Shown here piece after piece: positions 50,290 to 60,545 of a DNA stretch of 64,000 nucleotides; position 1 is the first letter of the stretch; every line of letters starts with the position of its first letter. The notes beneath the pieces are model-generated. The model searched no databases. It worked only from the letters and a program-made list of their open reading frames with translations, and was not told where the DNA came from. Source of the DNA: Anseranas semipalmata (Eukaryota; Chordata; Aves; Anseriformes; Anseranatidae); the NCBI GenBank assembly GCA_013399115.1, contig VXAA01000859.1, forward strand, positions 282,430-346,429. Direction: 5' to 3'. Both the position numbers and the translations under genes were made by a program.

Positions 50290-50530
50290 CACGCTGGGCA
50301 GCCTGACACTTGAACACCAATGGGCGCAGCCACGAGAGGCCTGCAGGCAGGGGCAGAAGCGATCCGGGCCCCACCCGAAGCCCCGCCGTGGGTCCGCAGG
50401 TTCGGGCGAAGCACCTGGAGGAGCGGCAGCGGCTTCACCGCGCAGCCCCGCGGGCGTTTGCTGTCAGCACCCAGCGGCGCTACGTGTCGTGCTAACACGC
50501 AGCCGCAGCCCTGGCTCGTTACCTTCCCTT
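50290..50530. promoter_or_regulatory. CpG island, left part of a cluster
   Basis: By hand count, about 25 CpGs occur in 240 bp, which is near the unmethylated expectation. It lies roughly 650 bp left of a larger island at 51180. On the minus strand, an ATG at 50577-50579 (complement of CAT) has G at -3 and G at +4 and opens a 96-codon frame through the island. The product is not recognisable. The pair of islands could be one promoter region, perhaps bidirectional. Confidence 0.45.
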
Positions 50531-51179
50531 TCTCAACCATTCCTCCCTTTCCATAAATCACCTCGTCCCGTTCAGCCATCGCCTTTGTACCTTCTTCCTC
50601 ATTTCCTGTGCCAATTTTCCAGTTTTCCCATTCTCCTTATTTCTACATAGTTATTTAAATTTCTATATCTCTATACAAAATCCAACACAAAACAAATGAA
50701 AAACAACGACATGCCATCTTCATTAACTACAAACTAGCATCGCCTACATAGAAAATTCCTTTTGCTATTTTCTGGTTTGCCTCTTCTTGCAATAATTCAT
50801 GCTGTGGACATATATGTACATAGAGAATTCATTCTTTATTACTATTTGACTTATCAAGGATGTAATACCACATGGGAAACCCATTCAGGTTTCCAACCCG
50901 AATAGATCTAGTATTGTTGCTGTATGATTTAATTGAGCTTCTGAAGAGTGCTTGGCATACTGTGGATATTACTGTGCAAAAATAAAGTACAAAGAATAGT
51001 CAACTGAAAATTGATTTAAGAAAGAAAAAAAAAATCCAACAAGTTTAATTCCAGAGTGTTGGTTCCTAGCTGCCAGATTTCCATGGGAAATATTGCAAGT
51101 AATTACCAGATACGTTTGTAGGAATTTTATATTTTCCTCCAAAAGATAATCTAATTGAAGCACCTGAGAAACGCCGCTC
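50531..51179. other. AT-rich spacer between two CpG islands
   Basis: AT-rich unique sequence about 650 bp long; no gene or repeat seen apart from a short A-run at 51026-51033. Confidence 0.5.
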
Positions 51180-51494
51180 TAAAATCACACCAAACAAAAC
51201 CAATACCGGCGAGATTTTAGCAGCAGCGATACAAGCGGCGAGACAAATAGAAATTCCTGCCCCCGACCTCCTTCACCACCCCAACACGCTGCTCCCCCGG
51301 CACGCGATTCCCTGAGCCTGGCCGTAGGGCCGGCAGCAGAGCAGCCGTGGTTCTGCTGCAGCCCAAGGCCGGCCGGGGCAGGAGTGGAAGTTCCCCGCCG
51401 CCACGGCACATGACGCCCACGTAGCGGAAGGCCGGGACCGTCACAATTTCCTCCCGTGCGCTACCCTCCGCAGCGCTCTCCGTTTATAACCGTA

Positions 51495-51631
51495 ATGGAA
51501 ACCGCAGCACTCGCCAACACCCCCAGCACGCCCTGCCCGCCCGCAGTGACACCGCGGGCCCCCGGCCAGCCGGGACAGCCACGGGTGCCCGCAGAGGCCC
51601 GGCCGCGAGCAGCCGCGTGCCTGGAGACCCG
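51495..51631 (+). CDS. Candidate first coding exon, unknown gene
   Basis: An ATG at 51495 has G at -3 and G at +4. It opens 45 codons plus two bases, ending exactly at a consensus donor (CCG|GTAAGTGG), so a spliced product would continue in phase 2. If the donor is not used, the frame stops at once: the TAA is the one inside GTAAGT. The peptide is Ala/Pro-rich with scattered Arg (METAALANTP...ACLET). It has no hydrophobic signal peptide and no domain, and resembles the low-complexity N-termini often encoded in CpG-island first exons. The TATA-like motif lies only 12 bases before the ATG, so any start site using this ATG must lie further left. I could not identify a following exon; the exon-like segment at 57089 is in the wrong phase for direct joining. 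It may instead be part of a lncRNA exon, or chance. Confidence 0.2.
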
Positions 51632-51786
51632 GTAAGTGGAGCTGTGCTGCGGGCAGGGGGCATCACCGCTGCGGGTGGCCGCTGGCCGCGCACGCGGTCA
51701 TCTCACGCGGTGCTACGGAGGGAGCGCGTGTAGGGACACGATGCGGTCTGTACGTTACCGGGCGGGTCTGCATCTTGCGGCATACT

Positions 51787-51815
51787 TGGATCGGATGTAA
51801 TCGTGATTTGGGCTG
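51787..51815 (-). mobile_element. Possible tiny CR1 3' remnant
   Basis: A segment resembling 'gtaatcgtgatttgggctgg' followed by 'aagggacctt' looks like the complement of a CR1 3' terminus. Only about 30 bases match, and the right flank does not continue along the family. It may be a decayed end or coincidence. Confidence 0.3.
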
Positions 51816-53269
51816 GAAGGGACCTTCCTCGAACAGAATCCATAAGGATTTTGTGGTGGTGGCTTTATGCAGTACGGTTGTGAAGGAATGGAAACGGTGG
51901 TTGATACTTCCAGTTCCTGCAGCGCGCGGGTGTTTTTTCCTCTTGATGCCGGTGCGGGACACCAGAAAAGACAAGCGGTGATCCGAGCAAACGCTCACCG
52001 AGCGAGGTGGCGCGGTACCTCCAGGGCCCCGGCACAGACTCGGTGCTGGGCTCCCCAGGGATGCCTGAATTTACCGTCTGGGGTCAGCCCAGCCCAAACC
52101 CAGAACACCTGCAAGCAGGTGTCAGATATTCAAGTCAGAGTTAGGTATTTCAGCATAAAGATTTCATCCTCAGTCCCTACTTTTCCTCAGGTTAATTAAT
52201 TAAATGAACAAAGAGCAATAACAAGCAACAAAATAATCCTTCTGTTAGCTTATACAACCGAATAAAGAATATTTGCTTTAAGAATATTTTACTTTACGGA
52301 GCAGGTTTTGGTACAATACAAATGAAAACAATGAGAAAGTGAGAGCTCCTATTTTCAGACCCATGAGAATTGCCATCTCCAGAAGATGCTGTTCGGGGCT
52401 GTTTTCAGTACAGCCTCTGCTAGACCAAAAGCGCTACCCTAGTGCTTCACGGGGAGAGGAACGTCTCTGCTGCAGCCGGTAAGGCCACGCGGAGCTTCTG
52501 AGTCTGGTGAATTTAAGCTTTAAGTGGATTGGTAGGGACATAAGCCACGCAATCCCTTGAGAAACGATTTTCAAATTAACTAATAAGATATTGTACTGCT
52601 TACAGCTTATTAGAGAGAAACAGTGAGCAGCAATAGTAATAGCTACTATGCCTGGGATTTAAGAGCTGGATTTAGCTGTCATGTCCGTAATTCTTACTGC
52701 ATTGGTTATGTAAAGGAGTAGCTGAGAGGAGGGTTTAGTTTCATATTAAGGAAAGTAAAAAGGCTCTACAGCAATGTAATTGCAGGATTAGTAAAAAGTA
52801 TAAGGCAGCTTTGCTCCACTATTTACACATCAAGGCAATTTATGGAAATCCTCATATAGAAAACGTCAATAATTGAAAATGAGATTCAGAAACAGCTCGC
52901 TCTTAAGTTAAAGGACAAGCAATATTATTTTTCATGTTAAAATATATGTGTAGAGAAGAATGGTAAATTTTCACTAGATGCTTTGAAGGTTATCTCCCCA
53001 AGGGAAAGGAATAAGATATGAGTGCTTCTTGACCAACAGTAATAGCTATTATAGTAATCTCTCTGCAAGTCTCCAGATGCCACACTATAGCCTACATGTT
53101 CACAGGACTTCTATGCATGAGACCATTTTGACACTAATTGCCGTTCATCCTGCAGCAGAAAGTTAAGGGTAAAGGGACGGAGCAAGCAAATGCCTTGAGA
53201 ATAACCTGGCACAGGGAGCATCACAGCACACAGACACTTAAGAACAGAGAAACTATAAAGACAGCGGAC

Positions 53270-53420
53270 GAGATGGATCAAAATGTGAAGGGTCTCAATG
53301 AACCCAGCCGGGCAGAGAAATTAGGCTGATTAGAATTAGGGGCAGAAACAGTCAGATTTGATAACAATATATAAAATCCTGAGCACAGACAGTGAGGTTA
53401 TCATAAAAACAATCTTTAGC
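53270..53420 (+). mobile_element. Possible ancient CR1/L3-like remnant
   Basis: The order of segments resembling 'gatcaaaatgtgaagggtct', 'gggcagagaaattaggctga' and 'tttgataacaatatataaaa' loosely follows the 3' part of old CR1/L3 elements, where a 'gattt/cttgataacagtctacaaa'-type string is conserved. Divergence is high and I cannot set boundaries by eye. Confidence 0.3.
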
Positions 53421-56399
53421 AAAGCCATCATCTCAAAACTAGAATGGCACAAGATTTTGAGATTGCACACCAGAATGCAGCATTGAAGATGACCAAGGTA
53501 GCAAAGAGATGAAACCAGGCAGCTGAATTTATGAGAAACAGGTGGAATAAGTAATCTAATTGCATATGATAGCAAAAAGAGGCAATTCAGAATAAAATAC
53601 AGAGCCATGATGGAGGACCAGAGTGAAAGTGCTTTGCCTGGAATACATATAAGGCCAGTGGCTACTGCCTTCTAATTGGTGAAAGCGATTTCAGAACCTT
53701 CCCCCTGAAGCAGAAAAGTTACCATCTCTTTTAATATAAATGACATGTTGGAGGAGCTGAAAACTTAATAAATACGTAAACTGTATACATGAAAATGGAG
53801 GTTATTGAAATAACTATTTGATGTCTGAAGTGTAAGTAAGGACCTCTAGTTTCAGCCTTTAGCTGCGAGCTTGATGAAGTTAGATTGCCCTTTGTCACAA
53901 CGCCATCCTTGCACAAGCCCTCGCACAACTTCTCTCCTGTCCTAAGGAGGCACAGATCAACCTCGCTGTCACATCCCATTAGGAGCAGAGCTGATAAAAT
54001 GCACTGGGATTCCAAGGTGACACAGCTGCTTTCATTACGTTTGTCACAATATTGATTAGATTAGGTCTGAAGCCCATCTTTGGCCTGCTGCTGACCCATC
54101 GCATCTCCAGGGAAATTCTGCGGAGTGGGAAACAGAACTGAAAACTACTACAGCAACGGAGATGTGCAAGATGGTTACAGCTCGTGGGGCTGACATCGGT
54201 GTGACAAGTGCTGATTTTTGCTAACTATGTATCCTAATCCATTAATCCCAAACTAGACAACTAAATATTACATTATCTTCCTATTCACAGTAGTTAGCTT
54301 TTGGGAGCTTAACAGCATCAAAATAACACATTAAATATTTTTACTTCATTCACTGGAGTAAATATTAATAACATGATTGAAGTGCTGCCTAGCTCATTTC
54401 GCCCACCAAAATTTTAAAAAGCAAATAAAAAGCCAGTAGGTTCACTCTCTGTGGAGCCTTACAACATATCATTTGTCTTCTGCGGGATGTTCAGTTTCAG
54501 ATACGACACTGCACACGGCATAGGTGATGATGTTTCAGCTCGGAGAATTGTGCAACTGAGCCGTGTGGCGTTCAGTTAATCACAGCTGCACACAGCTAAA
54601 CACCCCTCTATCTGTTCTTATGTTTTCAACAGGCTTTACTTACTGCCATTAAACATTTCTAATGTAATACGTGCCCTTTCATTGAGGTAGCCTTTGTATG
54701 CGACAGATTTGACAGTTCAGAAGACACAAAGGACTACTGTGAATGGCTAAATATACTTCACATTTTAGACAGCATGGACACCAGCGAGATTTTTTTATTT
54801 TTCCTTTTTAAGCGTGAGGTCATTTTTTCCTCCCTTTGACACAGGGGCTACCCCTACAAATACCATCAGCAGGCACTTCTGAACTGCAAGAAGGCTGAGC
54901 AATAAGGTCAGTAAATGCCATTCCCTCTCCCCACGCCTTCACCTCCCACGTGTGACACCCACTCCACTGACAGCACCACGATGGTTCAATTTTTCCTTTC
55001 TTCCCTTATCATCCTCATCTTCACAACGCTGTACAAAATACCACAGCGAAACAGCTAGCACCCTGTAAGCAAAATAACCACTCCCATTTGCAGCAGGGAA
55101 GTGGCAGCACGCCCGTCACGCTCAGCACCAGTGCCTGTGACCGGCCGACACGCAGCCTCCCGGCAGCCACCGCCGTCCGGAGCGGCTTCTCGTGTGCTTG
55201 GCAGCATAAAGCAACAAGAAGCAGACCGGGAGCTGCGCGTTGGATTTCAGTTTAATGCAACAGGGCATTGCAGCTAGATCCTGCATTTATTTTATTTCCA
55301 TTTCCAGTAGAGGAAAAAAAAAAAAATCAAGAGCAAAAAGAAACCTGGGATCTTCCTCCACACACAACTTTGTTACCTCAATGTACCTATGACAGCACAC
55401 ATTTCAGGTTGCTGCTTGGATCCTTTTCACAACTGTTAAGCTTTCCTCAAAATTAAGTCCAAGAAATTATTCTGCCCTGTTCTTAACCTAGCCATACTTT
55501 CTTTGCTCAGATAAAAAAGGAGTATATTTTTTCTTAATGCAATCCTAGATTTTTTTAATAGCAAATTGTTGCATATTATTGAAAGATTTGATAGGGTAAT
55601 TAAAATTCCACTGAAAAAGACTTAAAAAAAATGTAGGCAGAGCAGAGAAAGAACAATAATTGATTATGGATTCAGTTTAATTAAACTTGCCTTATGTACA
55701 CTCCAGGACACTAAAACTGAGATTAATCTATCTACAGGTGTAAAGATCACTCTAATCTCCAAGAAACTCAAACAATGTATCCTCATGCTTTGCAGAATCT
55801 TGCCCGTTACTACTGTGCAGACCTCAGTTAAGACTCAGTGACAGCCTTCACATCCCCCAGCTATGGCTGGCACCTTGAGAGTATGAAAGAACTGAACTTC
55901 TGAGAACTGCCTGGGGACAGGGAGGTGATTTTTTATGCTTTAAGGACTGAAAACTTTGCAGGGAGGTTTCAGCCAGAATTAGATTTTTCCTTGGAAGGGT
56001 ACAGGTTATCTCCCAAAGAAATACGTTCATAAGATCCTCTCCTGAATTGTCAGACAGTCTTCTCTAATTACACTAAATACGTTCCCCTTATGCCTTTGCT
56101 CATACTATTAAACAAAAGCAGTACAACAGCTGCACCCCTTAAAAGTTATAAATTAAGGATATCCTGAGCATAGACCAAAAGGGAGAAGTGACCATTCCCT
56201 GATATCATAATAGATACTTTTAATAGATTTTTTGTTGTACGTGTTTTAAATGGTCATTTATTTTTGTGCAGAATAGATCACACACATCTAAGAGGACGCT
56301 TGTCTTGAAACTCTTCATTCATACTAACACGGGAAGCATCCTTCTTCCCTCTGAGAAAGAAATAGGCTGATGTGTAGGTGGAGAGAAGAACTTTTGACA

Positions 56400-56720
56400 A
56401 GGTTTCAATGGCCTACCTCGTCATCTCCTTTTCTGCACCCGCTCCGTACACAGAACCCTTTCCCAGCTCATCCATCTCTCCGGCTCTTCCCCCCACAGCA
56501 TGCACCGGCTCTCTGCCTTGTCCCCTTCTCCACGCTAACCTGGACGTGCTGTCTCGTGTAGCATTCTTAACTCCATTCCTCTCCTGTCAGTCGCTGGCCT
56601 CTTCATTACCTCTGCTGGGCTTGGTCACCAGAGCAGGATTTACTCCTGCTCCCTGCCACCCCACCCGCTGGGCTGCTGAGCCTCCGCAGGCCTCCACTTG
56701 TGCCAGCTGGCGGTCTGTAA
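56400..56720. other. Pyrimidine-rich GC patch
   Basis: C- and T-rich plus strand for about 320 bp, with few CpGs. This explains the 124-codon frame at 56378-56752. No recognised product. Confidence 0.35.
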
Positions 56721-57088
56721 CCCAGGAACAAGAAACCTTAGCTGAAGGCTGACAGATAGCTCTTGCGGTTCAAGTGTGCAGATCACAGACTACACCAGAA
56801 ATGGCCTTGACATAGCTTGTTCTGTTTGATGGTTGCTAATGGGGCTTTCCGCTACGATAACAGAAAGCTAGGACACCGTACGACTCAGCTGGCTCTCCAC
56901 TGCATCAATTCGCTACTCGCAAACTTCAGAAGGAAGCCAGAAAAAGAGGGTGGAGATGCAGAAAGCAATGTCATTCTGCTGGACCACGAACAGCTTGCTT
57001 GTGCTGGGGTGCTCTCCTCTCCCCGGTGCCACTTCTGCCAGTCTAAGGTGTAAATGTGGCCCTGCCCGCGCTCCCTTCTCACCTGCAG

Positions 57089-57465
57089 AGAGCTTGCAAG
57101 GCGAGTTTGAAGAGTACAGCAGAGCACATAAAAAGAAGTGTGCAGGAACCCACTTCTTTGAAAGTGCTGACATTTTGGAGGATGAAAGAGGCTTGAAATC
57201 TCCAGAGTTCCAGCCTCATGGGCACTAAAAAAATCCCTTAAAAAGAAAAGAAACAGAAGAAGGAAAAAAAAAAAGTGTACATCTCTGTATTTAGAAGTTC
57301 ATATATTTAAGTCCCTTGAGGAAGGAAATAGGTTAGGAAACTGACAGTGAAAAATACCAGTTTTGAAATGCTGAAAATAAGTCTGATTTTCTGATACAAG
57401 TTTTAATTCTTTTTAAAATGAGAAACAGGCCTTAAAATGAAATAAAAACAATTCACAAAACACAA
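57089..57465 (+). other. Exon-like terminal segment with poly(A) signal
   Basis: A strong acceptor (pyrimidine tract ending acctgcag at 57081-57088) is followed by an open frame. It begins in the last two bases of a codon, runs 46 residues and ends at TAA (57226-57228). The peptide is charged and protein-like in composition (...GEFEEYSRAHKKKC... to ...EFQPHGH). An AATAAA lies at 57441-57446, about 210 bases after the stop, so the arrangement matches a 3'-terminal exon. I recognise no family. The opposite-strand frames covering the same bases show how easily chance frames arise here. Confidence 0.15.
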
Positions 57466-58349
57466 AACCAATACAATTTAGCCACCAAAGGGCAAAAAGT
57501 TAGGAAAACACGGGCTAGGAATAGTCTGGCCAAAATTTAATTTGCTTTCAGAGACGACGTGTTTATCATCAACAACAGGCATCCCATTACAGTTTCTGCC
57601 ACCAAGCAATAACAGAAGCGAACACCACTCGTTTTTTATGCAAGCAAGGGGCTGTCTTATAACGCAGAGCAGCTGAAGCCTTAAACTGGTAATGCAAGTC
57701 CCTCGGTAACACATCCATCCAGTCATTGAGCCAAGCTGGAGTTTGTCAGCATGATCTAGAAGAACAGCCATAATGCATCTCGGGTAGCATTATTTATCTC
57801 ACGTGCTGACCACGTCTGTAGGATGGTGCTGAATAACAGGTACCACTCGCTTTGATAATCATTTGAAGCGAGAAGAGCAAGTCCACACGGCTCCTAGTGG
57901 GGGGGAGTTTGGACAGGGAGCAGCAGCCTCACGCATTTCATCACTGAAGGTCTTCAGGGAGGAGGAAGGATGCACGGTAAATAAATAGATTAAGTTTAAA
58001 GAACAGACTATAGCCAACTAAAACTTTGCCTCTGCAAAACAATAGCATGATTAATGGTTCAGGAATTACATTAAAGTGCAATGGTTTTTTCTGTAGACTA
58101 ATGATACCCAGGAGAAAAGAGTCTCTGATTTGAATGAGAACATGAAATTTGATTTGTGTAGCCTAAACAAATAAATAATAAGCTCTTAATTTATATAGAT
58201 CTCAACAAAAGCAGAATCTTCACATTTTAATTGCAGATGAGACAGCAAAAAAGTAAACAAAAAAGTTGGGCAGTCTTTGAGCATATGAAAGGAAGGGAGA
58301 ACCTGCATGAGGCAGACCTCTGGCAATTAATCACAGCCAACTGACAGTC

Positions 58350-58800
58350 GTTGCGTCTGCTCGGCACCTTCCAGCACCGCGACTCAGAACCGCACCGCAA
58401 GAGCTGTGCACGCTGCTCGCGGCTCCTCTCCCAGCGGGCTGTTTGTGCTGAAGGGAGGGAGAGCTGCCGGCGCGGCAAGCGCGGGACCTAGAGCTTCGGT
58501 TACCGCCGGACAGGCACCGCCTCAGGAACCTGCTGGGCCGCAGGGCTCGCCCTTGCCACTCGGTAGTTTCTCAGCCAGCAGCGGCAACCCGCAGACCTCC
58601 CCTCATGAGGGACAGAGGCCTGTGGGCGACGAGGCATGCAGAGGCCGAGGCAGGCCTGACCCGGGACGTGAGGGTGCTGCGGCCACCGGGCTCGGCCTCG
58701 CGGGCGCCTCTGCGCTCCTGCAGCAGTGAGCTCGTCTTCCCTGAGTTCGTTCGGGGCTCCTTTTGGCACCGAGGTGGCCGAGCGGTGCCCCAACCCTCGA
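58350..58800. promoter_or_regulatory. Strong CpG island
   Basis: By hand count, about 44 CpGs occur in 480 bp, close to the unmethylated expectation; the flanks are AT-rich. It is the second-best promoter candidate after 51.2-52.05 kb. Several overlapping frames (107 codons plus; 106 and 138 codons minus) are compositional and have no domains. A GAC|GTGAGG donor-like site lies at 58668 on the plus strand. Direction of transcription, if any, cannot be told. Confidence 0.5.
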
Positions 58801-59723
58801 GTCCTTAACCTCTGCAGCAACAGAACAGGAGGCGAATGCCGGCAGAGCCCACATCTTAAACTGGCTTAAGCAAGGCCCCTCCTGCGTGGTGGCACTGCAC
58901 CTCGCAGAGCTGTTCACGTGAATAAATGCAGGCCTTCCCCCCCCCAGCCTTTTCTGAAATTTAGGAGTAATAAAGGAAGTAAATACGTAACTGATCCAAC
59001 ACAACCTTAAATAATTCAAAGGATAATATTATTTGCCTACCTGAAAACCCAGAGCAGCCCACATGACAGTAAACAAGCTTTTAGTCAATTCTAAAAGAGT
59101 AAGAATATATCAGACAGGTGACAGTAAAATTCAATTTAGTTTCTATTGTGCAGAATTTAAGAGCCCAAATGCTTTTCTCTTAGAATACTGAAACTCTTTT
59201 GAAAGAACTAAAACTGCCTGATGTCAAAGGCGCTATCAAAGCCTAAATCGATGCTCAGCTACCCAATCTATAGAGCACGCGCTCCTCAGCGGTTCACGTT
59301 CCCACATACAAAGCATCTTCCTCCATACTTGTTGCAGGCAAAGTCATTTATGGTTGCATACGTGATCATAGCAGGAACGCTACCAAAATATTGCTCTCCG
59401 GGCTAAAGTATTAAGTATGAGATCGTCCACTGAAGAGCAACTGGATACTTTCTGTGTGCAAGCTTGGGACCCAGCTGACACAAGTTCCATACAATGCCTT
59501 TCCTCGCTGATATCCTCTCATTGACAGCAATGGTTCCTTTAACATTATAGACATAGCTTAGACACAGACATAGTAAAAATATACATACGTATTTTTGAAA
59601 GCATGACAAAAACTGCCTTTCTGTTTCTGACAACATGTGGTGGAATGAAGGTATGCAATTCCTGATGTGGTCGGGTGTTGAGGTCAGATTAATATTTAGT
59701 GCAAAAAAATCATCTACTTAACA

Positions 59724-59733
59724 CCCCCCCCCN
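59724..59733. repeat. C-tract ending in an ambiguous base
   Basis: C9 followed by N. This is probably an unresolved homopolymer length in the assembly. Confidence 0.85.
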
Positions 59734-60479
59734 CATTAAAGTATGAAACGTTATGCTAATGAAGTTTTTACCAAACCATAGCTCAGGATGATTATTAAAG
59801 TAGTGGTAGGTGGTAAAGTAGTTTGGACCAAAAGAGAGAACAGCAGCTGTTCTGCTGGAGCTTTGCATTTGAATTTTCAGGGTTCATTCTAACCCCTGTA
59901 AACTCAAAAGAAAACTCCTTGGGTGTGAACTGAAACAAGAGTTATCAGTGAAAAGACTGAGAGGAAACCACTGAGCCTGAGAACCAAAACCAACGCTCAG
60001 ACCCGGGCTGTGCACATGCCTGGCAAGCCCGACACGAATGTTCGTTGTCCTTGCCTATAATTCTAAGCCCAAGTAATTTATCCTAAGAATTTTCACTGAA
60101 AGCAAGGGTTTCAGGGCCAGGGAAAGGAGGGAATTAATATGAAGTGGCATCTCCTAATGAGCAAATAAAGATCAGAAACCTCAGGATCTACTTGTGCAAG
60201 AGCAGGGAAATTACCTCTGAGCATTTGATTTTCAAGAGATGAAGGAGAGAAAGAGGGAAACGGAACTGTGTCCACAGGGGGGGAATTTATGAGAAACGCA
60301 AGTCGTGTGGTTCAGGCAGCTTCGGGAGCGCTGAAAGGTTTCAGAAGGTGGACAGATTCCTTTCTCATTAATGAAGGGGCCCTGACTCTGGATCCACAGA
60401 ACTCACCCCAGCGGAGGGCTATTCAGCTCGCCCCTTTGATTGAAAGCGTGAGCCTGCTACTCGTCAGCTCTGGGAAGCG

Positions 60480-60545
60480 TTCCTTTAATAGCGAGCTGGG
60501 GGAAGGGGAGACACGGCTGGAGGAGGGGAGGGAAAAGAGGGGTAG
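60480..60545 (+). repeat. G-rich, G-quadruplex-capable segment
   Basis: Runs of G5, G4, G4, G3 and G4 separated by short A-containing loops make a plus-strand G-quadruplex plausible. A consensus-like donor CG|GTAAGT follows at 60624-60629. With the purine-rich sequence upstream this could be part of a non-coding exon, but no acceptor or promoter is identified. Confidence 0.45.

Larger units (their letters stand above)
51180..52050. promoter_or_regulatory. Strong CpG island, likely promoter
   Basis: This is the strongest CpG island in the window. By hand count, 51181-51780 holds about 63 CpGs in 600 bp at about 65% GC, an observed/expected ratio near 1. A weaker tail reaches about 52050. Inside it lie a TATA-like TTTATAA (51483-51489), an ATG in good context (51495) and a consensus donor GTAAGT (51632-51637). 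In birds and mammals this combination usually marks a transcription start region of a gene or lncRNA. The short minus-strand frames through it match nothing. Confidence 0.6.
52051..58349. other. Mostly AT-rich unique non-coding DNA
   Basis: No recognised gene. It contains the homeodomain-type palindrome TTAATTAATTAA (52192-52203), a weak old-LINE-like segment near 53.3 kb, a pyrimidine-rich GC patch (56400-56720) and an exon-like segment at 57.09 kb. Frames up to 124 codons lack domains. Short A-runs lie at 55313-55326 and 57263-57274. Confidence 0.5.
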
